A DNA stretch of 64,000 nt, taken from Pseudomonas fulva NBRC 16637 = DSM 17717. GTDB lineage: Bacteria > Pseudomonadota > Gammaproteobacteria > Pseudomonadales > Pseudomonadaceae. This document shows, one piece after another, positions 55,700 to 64,000 of this stretch; position 1 is the stretch's first letter; each line of letters starts with the position of its first letter. Below the pieces are notes generated by a model that worked only from the letters and a program-made list of their open reading frames with translations, was not told the origin of the DNA and made no database searches. The position numbers and the translations under genes were made by a program. Where the stretch lies: positions 372,001-436,000 of the forward strand of contig NZ_BBIQ01000001.1 of NCBI RefSeq assembly GCF_000730565.1, read 5' to 3'.

Positions 55700-56800
55700 A
55701 TGTCCGAAACCTTCCTCAATCCGGTCACTACCCAGACCTGGGCCAACGGCCGCCACATCGTGCGCTGCGTCAAGGTCATCCAGGAGACCTGGGACGTGCG
55801 CACCTTCTGCTTCATGGCAGACCAGCCGATCATGTTCTTCTTCAAGCCTGGGCAATTCGTGACCCTGGAGCTGGAAATCGAAGGCAAGCCGGTCATGCGT
55901 TCCTACACCATATCCAGCTCGCCTTCGGTGCCCTACAGCTTCTCCATCACAGTCAAGCGCGTACCCGGCGGGCTGGTGTCCAACTTCCTGCATGACACCA
56001 TGCACGAAGGTGCCGAGCTGCCGGTGCACGGACCTGTGGGGCTGTTCAACGCCATCGACTTCCCCGGCGCCAAGGTGCTGTACCTGTCTGGCGGCGTGGG
56101 CATCACACCGGTCATGTCGATGGCCCGCTGGTTCTATGACACCAACGCCAATGTCGACATGGTGTTCGTACACAGCGCCCGTTCACCCAAGGACATCATC
56201 TACCATCGCGAACTGGAGCAGATGGCGTCCCGCGTGCCCAATTTCGGCCTGCACATCATCTGCGAGAAGCATGGCCTGGGCGAACCCTGGGCGGGCTACC
56301 GTGGCTACCTGAACCAGCGGCTGATGGAGCTGATTGCGCCGGACTACATGGAACGCGTGGTGTTCTGCTGCGGCCCGACCCCCTATATGACGGCGGTCAA
56401 GCGCATGCTCGAAGCGGTCGGCTTCGACATGAGCAATTACCACGAGGAGTCGTTCGGGGCGACGCCAGCCGAAGCCAAGGCCGATGCAGTGGAACATGCC
56501 GAAGCGGCCGCCGATGCGCCGGAAGTGGACGCAGCCGACCTCAACCTGGTCGAGTTCATCGGCAGTGACAAAAGCATTCGCATCGCGCCGGGCGAAACCG
56601 TGCACGCAGCGGCGGCGAAAGTCGGGCTGATGATCCCTAAAGCCTGCGGCATGGGGATCTGCGGTACCTGCAAGGTGTTGAAGCTGGGCGGCGAAGTGGA
56701 GATGGAACACAACGGCGGCATCACCGAGGAAGACGAGGCCGAAGGCTACATCCTGTCATGTTGCAGCGTACCGAAAGGGGATGTGCGCATCGATTATTGA
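55700..56800 (+). CDS. gbcB: Glycine betaine demethylase, ferredoxin reductase subunit
   Basis: 366 residues. FAD domain (RSYTISSSPS near 75), NAD domain (LYLSGGVGITPVMSMARW), and a C-terminal plant-type 2Fe-2S ferredoxin with CGMGICGTCKVL and a final Cys (SCCSVPKGDVRIDY). Supplies electrons to GbcA. ATG 55700 has GGAGATGAAC upstream; the in-frame ATG two codons earlier overlaps that ribosome site. Confidence 0.94.
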   Translation: MSETFLNPVTTQTWANGRHIVRCVKVIQETWDVRTFCFMADQPIMFFFKPGQFVTLELEIEGKPVMRSYTISSSPSVPYSFSITVKRVPGGLVSNFLHDTMHEGAELPVHGPVGLFNAIDFPGAKVLYLSGGVGITPVMSMARWFYDTNANVDMVFVHSARSPKDIIYHRELEQMASRVPNFGLHIICEKHGLGEPWAGYRGYLNQRLMELIAPDYMERVVFCCGPTPYMTAVKRMLEAVGFDMSNYHEESFGATPAEAKADAVEHAEAAADAPEVDAADLNLVEFIGSDKSIRIAPGETVHAAAAKVGLMIPKACGMGICGTCKVLKLGGEVEMEHNGGITEEDEAEGYILSCCSVPKGDVRIDY

Positions 56801-56826
56801 ATCCAGGGCACAGCTTGGATCTGTCG

Positions 56827-56845
56827 GGGGCTGCGGTGCAGCCCC
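56827..56845 (+). terminator. Hairpin terminator after gbcB
   Basis: GGGGCTGC (56827-56834), loop GGT, GCAGCCCC (56838-56845), followed by ACGTCTTT. The U tract is short, so efficiency is uncertain. Confidence 0.6.
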
Positions 56846-57002
56846 ACGTCTTTGACTGACCGATGGTTGACTCAGGTCGGAACAAGAGGGGGGTTACCCT
56901 GTCAATGTGCGGGGCACAACCCTTGTGAATCCGATATTTAATGGCGATGGGCAACGGTTTTCTTTATCGTGTGCGCCCCTCGCAACAACCTGAGATAGAC
57001 CC

Positions 57003-57233
57003 ATGCTTGAAGCTTCCCTGAATCAACTCGAGCAACTGGTCAGCGACCTGATGCAAAAGAACGCTCAACTCACCGAGCAAAACAACGTCCTCGGCCAGCA
57101 ACTGGCCCAGGCAAACGAAGAGAACGAAACCCTGCAGCTGTCGTTGATGGAGCAGGAAGAAAAGAACGGCGCCACCGCCGCCCGTATCCAGGCGTTGGTC
57201 GATCGTGCCAGCGCGGGTGTCGTCAACGCATGA
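57003..57233 (+). CDS. ZapB-like coiled-coil cell-division protein (TIGR02449 type)
   Basis: 76 residues, almost all coiled coil (LNQLEQLVSDLMQKNAQLTEQNNVL then LAQANEENETLQLSLMEQEE). Matches the small protein encoded just before zapA in pseudomonads. The stop overlaps the next start by 4 nt (ATGA). In the usual chromosomal locus the pair is followed by 6S RNA and a formyl-THF cyclo-ligase; neither is present here. Confidence 0.8.
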   Translation: MLEASLNQLEQLVSDLMQKNAQLTEQNNVLGQQLAQANEENETLQLSLMEQEEKNGATAARIQALVDRASAGVVNA

Positions 57234-57532
57234 GCCTGCAAGCGCAGCCGGTCAATGTCGTGTCGATCCTGGGCAACGACTATTCGATCAAGGCGCCCGA
57301 AGGCCAGGAAGAGACCTTGGCCCACGCGGTGCGTATGTTGAACACTGCCCTGGCCGAGACCAAGCGTTCGTATCCGACCCTGATCGGCGACAAGCTGCTG
57401 GTACTGGCAGCCTTGAACCTGTGCTCAAAGCAGGTCGAACTGCAGAAGGAACATCAGCGGACCCTTGCCCGGACCCAGGCACAGATCGACGCCACGGTGG
57501 ATGCGATCGTTCGGACCATCGCCGAGCAGTGA
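57230..57532 (+). CDS. zapA: Cell division protein ZapA
   Basis: 100 residues: N-terminal globular part (VNVVSILGNDYSIKAPEGQEETLAHAVRMLNTAL) and C-terminal coiled coil, normal length. ZapA bundles FtsZ at midcell. Translationally coupled to the ZapB-like gene. Its place beside gbcB rather than next to 6S RNA suggests a second copy or a relocated pair; the window alone cannot tell. Confidence 0.85.
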   Translation: MSLQAQPVNVVSILGNDYSIKAPEGQEETLAHAVRMLNTALAETKRSYPTLIGDKLLVLAALNLCSKQVELQKEHQRTLARTQAQIDATVDAIVRTIAEQ

Positions 57533-57711
57533 CAGGCCGTTGGCCAAGCTACGTGGGAGCGGCTAACCCCGCCCCCACGCTTCACGTTTTCTCAAGTCAT
57601 TGAATGACTGAAGGTGTAGGTGGTCCTGCTTGCAAAGCAATGGCTTCACTGGCAACCACACCAAGCGCCCTGCTTTCGCTCAGTCCGGAGCAGGAGGCGG
57701 CATCTGGATTA

Positions 57712-58047
57712 TCAAGTCTTAAGACTCAGCACGTCGAACAGGTCGTAATGAACTTCCTGGACAGTCCAACCCGAATCAGACTTGGTGTACTGTGTTTCCA
57801 CACGTTTTTTTTCGTACACCTCGCCTGAACTCACCAGGCCTTCACGCACGGTGAAAAGTATATCGGGATCGAGTACTTCCACCCGCTCTGCGATGTCACT
57901 GTTATAGATGACGTGAACGGTAAGGTTCCCCGGGGTGTCGCGGGTCCACACCTTCTCCGTGACGACCTGGCCATTGATCCGGTCGCCAACCTTGATGCAC
58001 TTGGCAACATCAGCTTCGCTGAGCACTGCCTGATTTTTTTCGTTCAT
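57712..58047 (-). CDS. Unrecognised 111-residue protein
   Basis: Cytosolic, no signal peptide or membrane segment. Begins MNEKNQAVLSEADVAKCIKVGD and has a beta-rich middle (VVTEKVWTRDTPGNLTVHVIY). One Cys. ATG 58047 has GGAGAAA upstream. I do not recognise the family. It lies in the variable segment between zapA and the ltaE remnant, and its composition is less GC-rich than the flanking core genes. Confidence 0.6.
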   Translation of the reverse strand: MNEKNQAVLSEADVAKCIKVGDRINGQVVTEKVWTRDTPGNLTVHVIYNSDIAERVEVLDPDILFTVREGLVSSGEVYEKKRVETQYTKSDSGWTVQEVHYDLFDVLSLKT

Positions 58048-58134
58048 CGCGTTTCTCCATGTCACAAGAGTGGTTACCCGGCCAGGTGTAAGCAGCCTAT
58101 CGTCCTGTCCGGCAGAGAGAAACTGGCAGAAGTA

Positions 58135-58264
58135 TCAGGTGCCAGCGATGGCCTGGATGTCTGCCGCCAGCTCACGCACACGTTCTTGCTCGGTGTCCCA
58201 GGAACACATGAGCCGCGCATCGCCGCTGCCGATGAAGGTGTAGAAGCGCCAGCCTTTGCCGGAT
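58135..58264 (-). pseudogene. Remnant of a second ltaE 3' end
   Basis: On the minus strand 41 codons plus stop (TGA 58137-58135) encode GWRFYTFIGSGDARLMCSWD and the following helix, aligning to the last 41 residues of the intact LtaE encoded at 59217-60257 with 25 identities. Upstream of codon 1 the homology stops abruptly and there is no start. It is a truncated copy from a divergent ltaE, about 950 nt beyond the intact gene's stop. Confidence 0.85.
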
Positions 58265-58352
58265 GACGCGTTCACTTCACCAGCGGCCCACGGCCGCTGG
58301 TGCAGCAGTCACCTAGCGCCGCGTGCTCAATCGGGGTTTACAACGCCCTGCA

Positions 58353-58548
58353 CTTTGCCCGGGCCCAGGAGCATCAACGGTTTCGAGTCGTCTCTAATGA
58401 GTTCCCCCTCCGATAAGCGACCAACGATCAGGCTCACGTAACCACTGCCCTTTGCCCAGGCCCAGGAGCATCAACGGTTTCGAGTCGTCTCTAATGAGTT
58501 CCCTCTCCGATAAGCGACCAACGATCAGGCTCACGTAACCACTGCCCT
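58353..58548. repeat. 97-bp tandem duplication
   Basis: Copy 1 begins at 58353 and copy 2 at 58450, period 97; they differ at only two positions seen (58361 G versus 58458 A, 58407 C versus 58504 T). Each copy holds AGGAGCATCAACGGTTTCGA. As 97 is not a multiple of three, the copy shifts the reading frame of the gene it overlaps. Confidence 0.92.
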
Positions 58549-59131
58549 CAAACGCCATGAAATCGCCGGGTACACCGAGCGGGCCAGCACTGGTATCGAC
58601 TGGGTATTCCAGGTGCCGGTCACCGCCAAGGTTCACGATGAACTTACGCGTGCCGTCTGCCAGGTGATACAGCGTCCTGTGATGAACCGTCTCCCACGTG
58701 CTTGGCAACATGATCACCGTACCTTTGGGTGCGTACAGGGCCGCCTGGTGTTTCTCGCCGAGCACGAGAGCATCCGTGGGGCATGGCAACGTTTTAAGAG
58801 CAGTGGCTTTAGGGTTGTTGGTTACGAGCTTTTGCTCGATATGGTGGTAGCTACCATCGACAATGACTATATCGAGTGGGCCGCTCCAGTCTATGGCTTG
58901 CTGGCGGGTAACTTGCGCGGTGTAGAACTGGGTCGAGCCATCGTCGACGTTTTGCGCTTGCACACTAAGAACCGCAGTGTCCGATGCTTCATCCAATTCG
59001 ATGTAGCGTACCCAGACGCGGTGATTCAAGGCAGGTTCCGGAAAAATGCTGCCGAAGCTAGCTTGCAACAGTTTTTCCGGATCCACTGGTACAGAGCTGT
59101 ATGGGCGATCAGGTGCGTTCAGAGATTTCAT
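58394..59131 (-). CDS. Unrecognised protein with a C-terminus altered by tandem duplication
   Basis: About 245 residues, no signal peptide. It starts MKSLNAPDRPYSSVPVDPEK and has a beta-rich C-terminal half (GTVIMLPSTWETVHHRTLYH, LADGTRKFIVNLGGDRHLEYP). The family is not recognised. The last 23 residues come from the frameshift caused by the 97-bp duplication. Before that event the protein probably ended LMLLGPGKVQGVVNPD, which can still be read from the outer repeat copy with its stop near 58333. Start 59131 is tentative; 59188 is possible. Confidence 0.6.
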   Translation of the reverse strand: MKSLNAPDRPYSSVPVDPEKLLQASFGSIFPEPALNHRVWVRYIELDEASDTAVLSVQAQNVDDGSTQFYTAQVTRQQAIDWSGPLDIVIVDGSYHHIEQKLVTNNPKATALKTLPCPTDALVLGEKHQAALYAPKGTVIMLPSTWETVHHRTLYHLADGTRKFIVNLGGDRHLEYPVDTSAGPLGVPGDFMAFEGSGYVSLIVGRLSERELIRDDSKPLMLLGLGKGQWLREPDRWSLIGGGTH

Positions 59132-59216
59132 GGCGGATACTCTTAGGACTAGAGGGCCCAAGGTACTCAGGCGGTGCACCACGCCCAACTGGCAAATCTG
59201 CTAGTCGCAGTCGATC

Positions 59217-60257
59217 TTAGGCTGCCACGATTCGGCGTATGGCCGATGCCAGGGCCTCGACCCGTGCCGCCTCGGTATCCCAGGAGCACATGAAGCGAGC
59301 GCCGCCATTGCCGATGAACGTGTAGAAGCGCCATCCTTCATCCCGCAACGCAGTCAGTGCAGGCTCGGGAAGTTGCAGAAACACGCCATTGGCCTCTACT
59401 GGGAACATCGCCTCGACGCCAGGCAGATCCTGCACCAGCGAGGCCAGCAGCTGCGCACAATGGTTGGCGTGCTGCGCATGCCGCAACCACGCGCCGTCTT
59501 CCAGCAAACCGACCCAAGGTGCCGACAGGAAGCGCATCTTCGAAGCCAATTGCCCAGCCTGCTTGCAGCGGTAATCGAAGTCTTCGGCCAGCTCGCGGTT
59601 GAAGAACAGAATCGCCTCGCCCACGGCCATGCCGTTCTTGGTGCCGCCAAAACACAGCACATCCACTCCCGCTTTCCAGGTCAGCTCGGCAGGCGAGCAG
59701 CCCAGGAAGGCACAGGCATTGGAAAAGCGTGCGCCATCCATGTGCAGGTGCAGGTTCAGCTCCCGGCAGGTCTCGCTGATCGCCTTGAGTTCGTCGGGAC
59801 GGTAAACAGTGCCGACTTCAGTGGCCTGCGTGAGCGTGACCACCCGCGGTTTCGGGTAGTGGATGTCCAGCCGCTTGAGCGCCACTTCACGGATGCTGTC
59901 GGGCGTGAGCTTGCCGCCGACGCTGCGTGCCGTCAGCAGCTTGGACCCGTTGGAAAAGAACTCCGGCGCGCCGCACTCGTCGGTTTCGACATGCGCGGTC
60001 TCGGAGCAGATCACGCTGTGGTAACTCTGGCACAGCGAGGCCAGGGCCAGGGAGTTGGCGGCGGTGCCGTTAAAGGCGAAGAACACTTCGCAGTCGGTTT
60101 CGAACAAGGCCCGAAAGTATTCCGAGGCGCGCGAAGTCCATTGATCGTCGCCGTAGGCGCGGTCGTGGCCGTGGTTGGCTTTTTCCATCGCAGACCAGGC
60201 CTCCGGGCAGATGCCGGAATAGTTGTCGCTGGCGAATTGTTGGCTCTTATCTGTCAT
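59217..60257 (-). CDS. ltaE: Low-specificity L-threonine aldolase
   Basis: 346 residues, PLP enzyme that cleaves threonine/allo-threonine to glycine and acetaldehyde. Visible: HMDGAR (Asp174 for the PLP pyridine nitrogen) and Lys207 in FGGTKNGM for the internal aldimine; ends GGARFMCSWDTE. Cytosolic. Next to glyA and the sox genes, it adds a glycine source to the one-carbon module. ATG 60257. Confidence 0.94.
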   Translation of the reverse strand: MTDKSQQFASDNYSGICPEAWSAMEKANHGHDRAYGDDQWTSRASEYFRALFETDCEVFFAFNGTAANSLALASLCQSYHSVICSETAHVETDECGAPEFFSNGSKLLTARSVGGKLTPDSIREVALKRLDIHYPKPRVVTLTQATEVGTVYRPDELKAISETCRELNLHLHMDGARFSNACAFLGCSPAELTWKAGVDVLCFGGTKNGMAVGEAILFFNRELAEDFDYRCKQAGQLASKMRFLSAPWVGLLEDGAWLRHAQHANHCAQLLASLVQDLPGVEAMFPVEANGVFLQLPEPALTALRDEGWRFYTFIGNGGARFMCSWDTEAARVEALASAIRRIVAA

Positions 60258-60640
60258 GACACTGTCCTGTGAACGACGCAGAACAGCACTCTAAACCATC
60301 GATTCAGCGGTTGACTATACAACCCGGATACCCGTGCGTTTTCAGGTCGTGTGTTCAAGGAATCCTCGACATTCGAATGTGGCCAACCTCGCCGAAGCGC
60401 CACACGGGTGAGCGTTGCCCTTTGAGCAGACGGGGGCTTGGCTCGGCTGGTTTTCAGGCCTGTGCCTCCCACCGGGCGCCGTACGTGTGGCCAGTGTGAT
60501 CCGGACGCTGACCAATGTCGTAAACGCGCCATTGCAAGGCGTGCGCAGGCATCTGGCACACCCCGGCCAGCCCTACCATCGCCACAAAGGGTCAGAGTGA
60601 ACCCTCCGAACAAAAAACGATCGCTGCCGGGAGATACAAG
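60258..60640. other. Intergenic region ltaE-glyA (383 nt)
   Basis: No gene supported. It contains the GbdR-like site at 60496-60525 and the two divergent promoters. The glyA leader ends CTGCCGGGAGATACAAG ahead of its ATG, a good ribosome site (GGGAG). Confidence 0.6.
60496..60525 (+). promoter_or_regulatory. GbdR-like site upstream of glyA-sox
   Basis: A degenerate first half (GTGAT, 60496) and CAATGTCGTAAAC (GTCG at 60517) are 21 bp apart. The second half is identical to the choX-sdaB copy over CAATGTCG. About 120 nt upstream of glyA. Confidence 0.45.
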
Positions 60641-61894
60641 ATGTTCAGCAAGCAAGACCAGATCCAGGGTTATGACGATGCACTGCTGGCGGCGATGAGT
60701 GCCGAAGAGCAGCGTCAGGAAGACCACATCGAGCTGATCGCCTCGGAGAACTATACGTCCAAGCGCGTGATGCAGGCCCAAGGCAGCGGCCTGACCAACA
60801 AATACGCCGAAGGCTACCCAGGCAAGCGCTACTACGGTGGCTGCGAGCACGTCGACAAGGTCGAAGCGCTGGCCATCGAGCGCGCCAAGCAGCTGTTCGG
60901 TGCCGACTATGCCAACGTTCAGCCGCACTCCGGCTCCTCGGCCAACAGCGCGGTGTACCTGGCGCTGCTGCAGCCTGGCGACACCATCCTGGGCATGAGC
61001 CTGGCCCATGGCGGCCACCTGACCCACGGCGCCAAGGTGTCGTCCTCGGGCAAGCTGTACAACGCCGTGCAGTACGGCATCGACACCGATACCGGCCTGA
61101 TCGATTACGACGAAGTCGAGCGACTGGCGGTCGAGCACAAGCCTAGAATGATCGTCGCGGGCTTCTCGGCCTACTCCAAGACCCTGGACTTCCCGCGTTT
61201 CCGCGCCATCGCCGACAAGGTCGGGGCGCTGTTGTTCGTGGACATGGCCCACGTGGCCGGCTTGGTCGCTGCGGGCCTTTACCCGAATCCGATCCCGTTC
61301 GCGGATGTGGTGACCACCACCACCCACAAGACCCTGCGCGGCCCGCGTGGCGGCCTGATCCTGGCCAAGTCGAACGAAGAGATCGAGAAGAAACTCAACG
61401 CTGCCGTCTTCCCGGGCGCCCAAGGCGGCCCGCTGATGCACGTGATCGCCGGCAAGGCGGTGTGCTTCAAGGAAGCGCTTGAGCCTGAGTTCAAGAGCTA
61501 CCAGAAGCAGGTCATCGAAAACGCCCAGGCCATGGCCCAGGTGTTCATTGATCGCGGTTATGACGTGGTCTCCGGTGGCACCGACAACCACTTGTTCCTG
61601 GTCAGCCTGATTCGCCAGGGCCTGACGGGCAAAGATGCCGACGCTGCCCTGGGCCGCGCGCACATCACCGTCAACAAGAACGCCGTCCCCAACGACCCGC
61701 AATCGCCCTTCGTGACCTCGGGCCTGCGCATCGGCACCCCGGCGGTGACCACCCGCGGCTTCAAGGTCGCCCAATGCGTGGCCCTGGCCGGCTGGATCTG
61801 TGACGTGCTCGACAACCTCGGTGACGCTGACGTCGAAGCCGATGTGGCCAGCAATGTCGCGGCGCTGTGCGCAGATTTCCCTGTTTACCGCTGA
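60641..61894 (+). CDS. glyA: Serine hydroxymethyltransferase
   Basis: 417 residues, PLP enzyme that joins glycine and 5,10-methylene-THF to give serine. Internal-aldimine Lys in [28 protein letters not shown] and [11 protein letters not shown] are typical. Here it uses the glycine and one-carbon units released by sarcosine oxidase. 15 nt separate it from soxB. Probably one of two glyA copies in the genome. Confidence 0.95.
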   Translation: MFSKQDQIQGYDDALLAAMSAEEQRQEDHIELIASENYTSKRVMQAQGSGLTNKYAEGYPGKRYYGGCEHVDKVEALAIERAKQLFGADYANVQPHSGSSANSAVYLALLQPGDTILGMSLAHGGHLTHGAKVSSSGKLYNAVQYGIDTDTGLIDYDEVERLAVEHKPRMIVAGFSAYSKTLDFPRFRAIADKVGALLFVDMAHVAGLVAAGLYPNPIPFADVVTTTTHKTLRGPRGGLILAKSNEEIEKKLNAAVFPGAQGGPLMHVIAGKAVCFKEALEPEFKSYQKQVIENAQAMAQVFIDRGYDVVSGGTDNHLFLVSLIRQGLTGKDADAALGRAHITVNKNAVPNDPQSPFVTSGLRIGTPAVTTRGFKVAQCVALAGWICDVLDNLGDADVEADVASNVAALCADFPVYR

Positions 61895-61909
61895 GTGGAG
61901 TCCCACACC

Positions 61910-63160
61910 ATGCAACGTTACTCGGGCTTCGGCCTTCTCAAGCACTCCCTCAGCCACCACGAGAACTGGCAGCGCATGTGGCGTACGCCGACACCGAAGA
62001 AGGTGTACGACGTGGTCATCGTCGGCGGTGGTGGCCACGGCCTGGCCACGGCCTACTACCTGGCCAAGGAACACGGCATCACCAATGTCGCGGTGATCGA
62101 GAAAGGTTACCTGGGCGGCGGCAACACCGCCCGTAACACCACCATCGTGCGCTCCAACTACCTGTGGGACGAGTCGGCCCACCTGTATGAGCACGCCATG
62201 AAGCTGTGGGAGGGCCTGTCCCAGGACCTCAACTACAACGTCATGTTCTCCCAGCGCGGCGTGTACAACCTGTGCCACACCCTGCAGGACATGCGTGACT
62301 CCGAACGCCGGGTCAGCGCCAACCGCCTCAATGGGGTCGATGGCGAACTGCTCAATACCGCCCAGGTCGCGGCCGAGATTCCGTACCTGGACTGCTCCAA
62401 GAACACCCGTTACCCGATCCTGGGTGCCACCGTGCAGCGCCGTGGCGGCGTCGCCCGCCACGACGCCGTGGCCTGGGGCTACGCCCGTGCCGCCGACGCC
62501 CTGGGCGTGGACTTGATCCAGCAGACCGAAGTGACGGGTTTCCGCAAGGAAAACGGCGCGGTCATCGGCGTGGAAACCAACAAGGGCTTCATCGGCGCCA
62601 AGCGCGTGGGCGTGGTCACGGCAGGTAACTCCGGTCATATGGCCAAGCTGGCCGGCTTCCGCCTGCCGCTCGAATCGCACCCATTGCAGGCACTGGTTTC
62701 CGAACCGATCAAGCCCATCATCGACAGCGTCATCATGTCCAACGCCGTGCACGGCTACATCAGCCAGTCGGACAAGGGCGACCTGGTGATCGGTGCGGGT
62801 ATCGACAGCTGGATCGGCTACGGCCAGCGTGGTTCGTACCCAGTGATCGAGCACACCTTGCAGGCCATCGTCGAGATGTTCCCCAACCTCTCGCGTGTGC
62901 GCATGAACCGCCAATGGGGCGGCATCGTCGACACCTCGCCGGACGCCTGCCCGATCATCACCAAGACCCCGGTCAAGAACATGTTCTTCAACTGCGGTTG
63001 GGGTACTGGCGGCTTCAAGGCGACCCCAGGTTCGGGCAACGTCTTCGCCGCGAGCCTGGCCAAGGGCGAGATGCACCCCCTGGCCGCGCCGTTCTCCATG
63101 GACCGCTTCTACAACGGCGCCCTGATCGACGAACACGGCGCTGCCGCCGTCGCCCACTAA
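61910..63160 (+). CDS. soxB: Sarcosine oxidase beta subunit
   Basis: 416 residues. FAD-binding motif [22 protein letters not shown] near 45, covalent-FMN-type region, and [14 protein letters not shown] near 370. Part of the four-subunit heterotetrameric enzyme that oxidises sarcosine to glycine, formaldehyde (as methylene-THF) and H2O2. ATG 61910 with GGAG upstream; the GTG at 61895 is not used. Confidence 0.95.
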   Translation: MQRYSGFGLLKHSLSHHENWQRMWRTPTPKKVYDVVIVGGGGHGLATAYYLAKEHGITNVAVIEKGYLGGGNTARNTTIVRSNYLWDESAHLYEHAMKLWEGLSQDLNYNVMFSQRGVYNLCHTLQDMRDSERRVSANRLNGVDGELLNTAQVAAEIPYLDCSKNTRYPILGATVQRRGGVARHDAVAWGYARAADALGVDLIQQTEVTGFRKENGAVIGVETNKGFIGAKRVGVVTAGNSGHMAKLAGFRLPLESHPLQALVSEPIKPIIDSVIMSNAVHGYISQSDKGDLVIGAGIDSWIGYGQRGSYPVIEHTLQAIVEMFPNLSRVRMNRQWGGIVDTSPDACPIITKTPVKNMFFNCGWGTGGFKATPGSGNVFAASLAKGEMHPLAAPFSMDRFYNGALIDEHGAAAVAH

Positions 63161-63174
63161 CCGGAGACACCGTC

Positions 63175-63510
63175 ATGTTGCATATTTTCTGTCCCCACTG
63201 CGGCGAGCTGCGCTCCGAAGAAGAGTTCCACGCCTCTGGCCAGGCGCACATCGCCCGTCCGCTGGACCCCAACGCCTGCTCCGACCAGGAGTGGGGCACG
63301 TACATGTTCTACCGTGACAACCCGCGCGGTATTCACCACGAACTGTGGGACCACGTTGCCGGCTGCCGTCAGTATTTCAACGTCACCCGTAACACCGAAA
63401 CCTACGAGATCCTGGAAACCTACAAGATTGGCGAGAAGCCGCAAGTCAGCGCCCGTGAACACACACCGGCGCGCTCGGCTGCTGTAAACGAACGGGGAGT
63501 CAACGTATGA
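63175..63510 (+). CDS. soxD: Sarcosine oxidase delta subunit
   Basis: 111 residues. N-terminal zinc site CPHCGELRSEEEFH with later His/Cys (HHELWDHVAGC) as in the delta subunit. Structural zinc subunit of the heterotetramer. RBS GGAGA; its TGA overlaps the soxA ATG (ATGA). Confidence 0.95.
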   Translation: MLHIFCPHCGELRSEEEFHASGQAHIARPLDPNACSDQEWGTYMFYRDNPRGIHHELWDHVAGCRQYFNVTRNTETYEILETYKIGEKPQVSAREHTPARSAAVNERGVNV

Positions 63511-64000
63511 GCCAGACCTATCGCCTCGCCAGCGGCGGCCGTATCGACCGCAGCAAGGTGTTGAACTTCACCTTCAACGGCAAGACTTACCAGGGCTATG
63601 CCGGCGACAGCCTGGCGGCGGCTTTGCTGGCCAACGGCGTCGACATCGTTGGCCGCAGCTTCAAGTACTCGCGTCCGCGCGGCATCATCGCCGCAGGCAC
63701 CGAGGAGCCGAACGCCATCTTGCAGATCGGCTCCAGCGAAGCCACCCAGATCCCCAACGTGCGCGCTACCCAGCAAGCCCTGTATTCGGGCCTGGTCGCC
63801 ACCAGCACCAATGGCTGGCCGAACGTCAACAATGACGTCATGGGTATCCTGGGCAAGGTAGGCGGCAGCATGATGCCGCCGGGCTTCTACTACAAAACCT
63901 TCATGTACCCCAAGTCGTTCTGGATGACGTACGAGAAGTACATCCGCAAGGCAGCCGGCCTTGGCCGCGCGCCGCTGCAAAATGATCCGGACAGCTACGA
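63507..64000 (+). CDS. soxA: Sarcosine oxidase alpha subunit, N-terminal part (cut by window edge)
   Basis: The first 164 residues of an approximately 1000-residue subunit. The N-terminal ferredoxin-like domain is visible: FTFNGKTYQGYAGDSLAAAL and SFKYSRPRGIIAAGTEEPNA, the NAD-binding-domain lead-in of SoxA. Start overlaps soxD; the rest lies beyond the right edge, where soxG and purU normally follow. Confidence 0.95.
   Translation, partial: MSQTYRLASGGRIDRSKVLNFTFNGKTYQGYAGDSLAAALLANGVDIVGRSFKYSRPRGIIAAGTEEPNAILQIGSSEATQIPNVRATQQALYSGLVATSTNGWPNVNNDVMGILGKVGGSMMPPGFYYKTFMYPKSFWMTYEKYIRKAAGLGRAPLQNDPDSY

Noticed and set aside
57533-57711. 6S RNA after zapA
   Set aside because: The sequence does not resemble Pseudomonas 6S RNA as I know it, and shows no long closed hairpin of that type.
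58353-58548. CRISPR-like repeat
   Set aside because: Only two contiguous copies without spacers; it is a tandem duplication.
60254-63157. 967-residue minus-strand open frame
   Set aside because: Antisense to glyA and soxB; low-complexity Gly/Val/His/Asp content and no family resemblance.

Overview
The window is chromosomal DNA of a Pseudomonas, most likely of the P. putida group. The evidence is uniformly high GC, Pseudomonas-type REP palindromes between genes, and a complete Pseudomonas choline, carnitine and glycine-betaine catabolic region (choXWV, sdaB, gbdR, cdhRABC/caiX, dgcAB-etf, gbcAB, glyA-soxBDA). It opens inside hemE and closes inside soxA.

Layout. (1) 1-3.4 kb: end of hemE, a ygiW-type periplasmic OB-fold protein, and a divergent MFS transporter/LysR pair around a 10-bp palindrome. 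(2) 3.4-22.3 kb, all minus strand: one 22-gene operon for an aryl polyene (APE) pigment. It has three ketosynthase-type proteins, a ketoreductase, two hotdog dehydratases (one fused to an acyl ligase), two carrier proteins, acyl- and glycosyltransferases, a thioesterase, a LolA-like protein, an MMPL exporter and a DUF3261 lipoprotein. It also holds an MIO ammonia lyase, a methyltransferase, a flavoprotein with halogenase signatures and a Kef-like antiporter. Nineteen of the 21 junctions overlap or are within 10 nt. (3) 22.6-30.6 kb: an orphan ParA ATPase, trxC, selO, mscK and nhaP2. (4) 30.7-37.2 kb: choline uptake (choXWV), serine deaminase and GbdR. (5) 37.3-39.9 kb: an accessory insert with a secreted zinc metalloprotease carrying two crystallin-like repeats, lower in GC. 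(6) 39.9-44.5 kb: carnitine catabolism (caiX, cdhC, cdhA, cdhB) with its regulator cdhR. (7) 45.2-56.8 kb: dimethylglycine demethylase operon with its ETF, an orphan RHS gene, and gbcA/gbcB. (8) 56.8-59.2 kb: a variable segment with a zapB-like/zapA pair lacking 6S RNA, two unrecognised genes, a remnant of an ltaE 3' end and a 97-bp tandem duplication that rewrote a C-terminus. (9) 59.2-64 kb: ltaE, glyA, soxB, soxD, soxA.

How it works together. Regions 4, 6, 7 and 9 form a route from choline or carnitine through glycine betaine, dimethylglycine and sarcosine to glycine, serine and pyruvate. betBA, soxG and purU are not in the window. Several of these promoters share a motif of two GTCGC half-sites about two helical turns apart, the expected layout for an AraC-type activator such as GbdR. 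The paralogous CdhR locus has its own 21-bp-period direct repeat. The APE operon appears to be driven by one sigma70-type promoter near 22.4 kb.
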